From contig DATKYV010000188.1 of NCBI GenBank assembly GCA_035528275.1, forward strand, positions 1-5,749: a stretch of 5,749 nucleotides of DNA, given 5' to 3'. The stretch comes from DATKYV01 sp035528275 (GTDB lineage Bacteria; Acidobacteriota; Terriglobia; UBA7540). Made by a program: the position numbers and the translations under genes. Under the pieces are notes generated by a model that worked only from the letters and a program-made list of their open reading frames with translations, had not been told where the DNA came from and did no database searches. Of this stretch, positions 5,384 to 5,749 are shown piece after piece (positions within the stretch are counted from its first letter, which is position 1; each line of letters starts with the position of its first letter).

Positions 5384-5749
5384 GGTGAGGTTCTGGCCGC
5401 CCCCTGGCGGACCTTGCTCAGGACCCGGGACAGCATTTCGACGGTGTACGGCTTGCCAATGAAATCCACCCCTCCCGCGTCGAGGACCTCCCGCTCCTTC
5501 CCCCGGCCGCTGTAACCCGAGGAGAGAATGACTTTGACATCGGGATTGATTTCGCGGAGTTTCCGCGTGGCATCGATCCCGCTCATACCGGGGAGCACGA
5601 TGTCCATGAGAACAAAATCGATTTCCGCCGCCCGCTGGGAATAGATCTCGCAAGCTCGCGCGCCGTCCTCCGCCTTCACGACCTGGTAGCCGAGAGCGTT
5701 CAAACCCTCCTCGGCGAAGGCGAGAATCAAAGGCTCGTCGTCGACCACG
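5380..5749 (-). CDS. Receiver domain, C-terminal part of a probable hybrid histidine kinase (runs off right edge)
   Basis: The last 122 residues or so of a protein whose start lies beyond the window. It opens directly in the receiver acidic motif VVDDEP, so upstream coding sequence is expected. The receiver is complete and looks functional: acidic D3 and D4, phosphoacceptor D49 (VLMDIVLPGMSG), switch serine S77 (ILSSGYS) and K99 (FIGKPY), counting from the first visible residue. Wording such as LILAFAEEGLNALGY, SSGYS and KPY is typical of receivers at the C-terminus of PAS-containing hybrid histidine kinases, though a free-standing receiver cannot be excluded. The ORF ends RQGAARTSP and its TGA overlaps the start of the next gene, so the two are probably in one operon. 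It is the only receiver in the window with an intact phosphorylation site. Confidence 0.88.
   Translation of the reverse strand, partial: VVDDEPLILAFAEEGLNALGYQVVKAEDGARACEIYSQRAAEIDFVLMDIVLPGMSGIDATRKLREINPDVKVILSSGYSGRGKEREVLDAGGVDFIGKPYTVEMLSRVLSKVRQGAARTSP

Noticed and set aside
5384..5653. Upstream extension of the GGDEF remnant frame
   Set aside because: It runs in a second frame through the well-supported receiver gene and translates to R/G/H-rich non-protein-like sequence.

Overview
The window is GC-rich bacterial DNA from an organism I cannot place with confidence. The AmtB has a cleavable signal peptide, so it comes from a Gram-negative-type bacterium. The protein style (AmtB with an N-terminal periplasmic extension, PII linked to GlnD, REC-GGDEF proteins) fits Acidobacteriota, Verrucomicrobiota or Deltaproteobacteria-like lineages. 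This placement is impression, not proof.

Left part (1-2820, all minus strand): a nitrogen-sensing cluster transcribed amtB -> glnB/glnK -> glnD. AmtB is the ammonium channel and PII is the trimeric signal protein that can plug it. GlnD reads glutamine and switches PII by uridylylating Tyr51. GlnD runs off the left edge, so only its nucleotidyltransferase half is visible. A 9-bp perfect hairpin lies between the PII gene and glnD.

Middle (2821-3563): a 368-base divergent intergenic region carries a candidate amtB promoter. It is followed by a plus-strand gene for a 75-residue stand-alone Lrp/AsnC-type ligand-binding (RAM/SMBD) protein. This gene converges on the next block across 147 bases.

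Right part (3564-5749, all minus strand): a signalling block read right to left. First comes the C-terminal receiver domain of a protein that starts beyond the window, probably a hybrid histidine kinase. A small ORF overlaps its stop by four bases (ATGA). That ORF looks like a REC-GGDEF protein that has lost its middle: a receiver start is joined directly to the second half of a GGDEF domain. Then come about 450 bases with one doubtful ORF, and then a full-length REC-GGDEF protein. The full-length protein has lost the receiver phosphorylation site (Asp to Gly), the other two switch residues (Thr to Val, Lys to Thr) and the GGDEF signature (GAQEF), while the c-di-GMP inhibitory-site RxxD is intact.

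The ordinary content is the nitrogen cluster. The less ordinary content is two paralogous REC-GGDEF genes, side by side and decayed in different ways, behind an apparently intact receiver. Both keep the RxxD c-di-GMP site, so they are either decaying genes or non-catalytic c-di-GMP-binding proteins. No RNA gene, mobile element or CRISPR array was seen.
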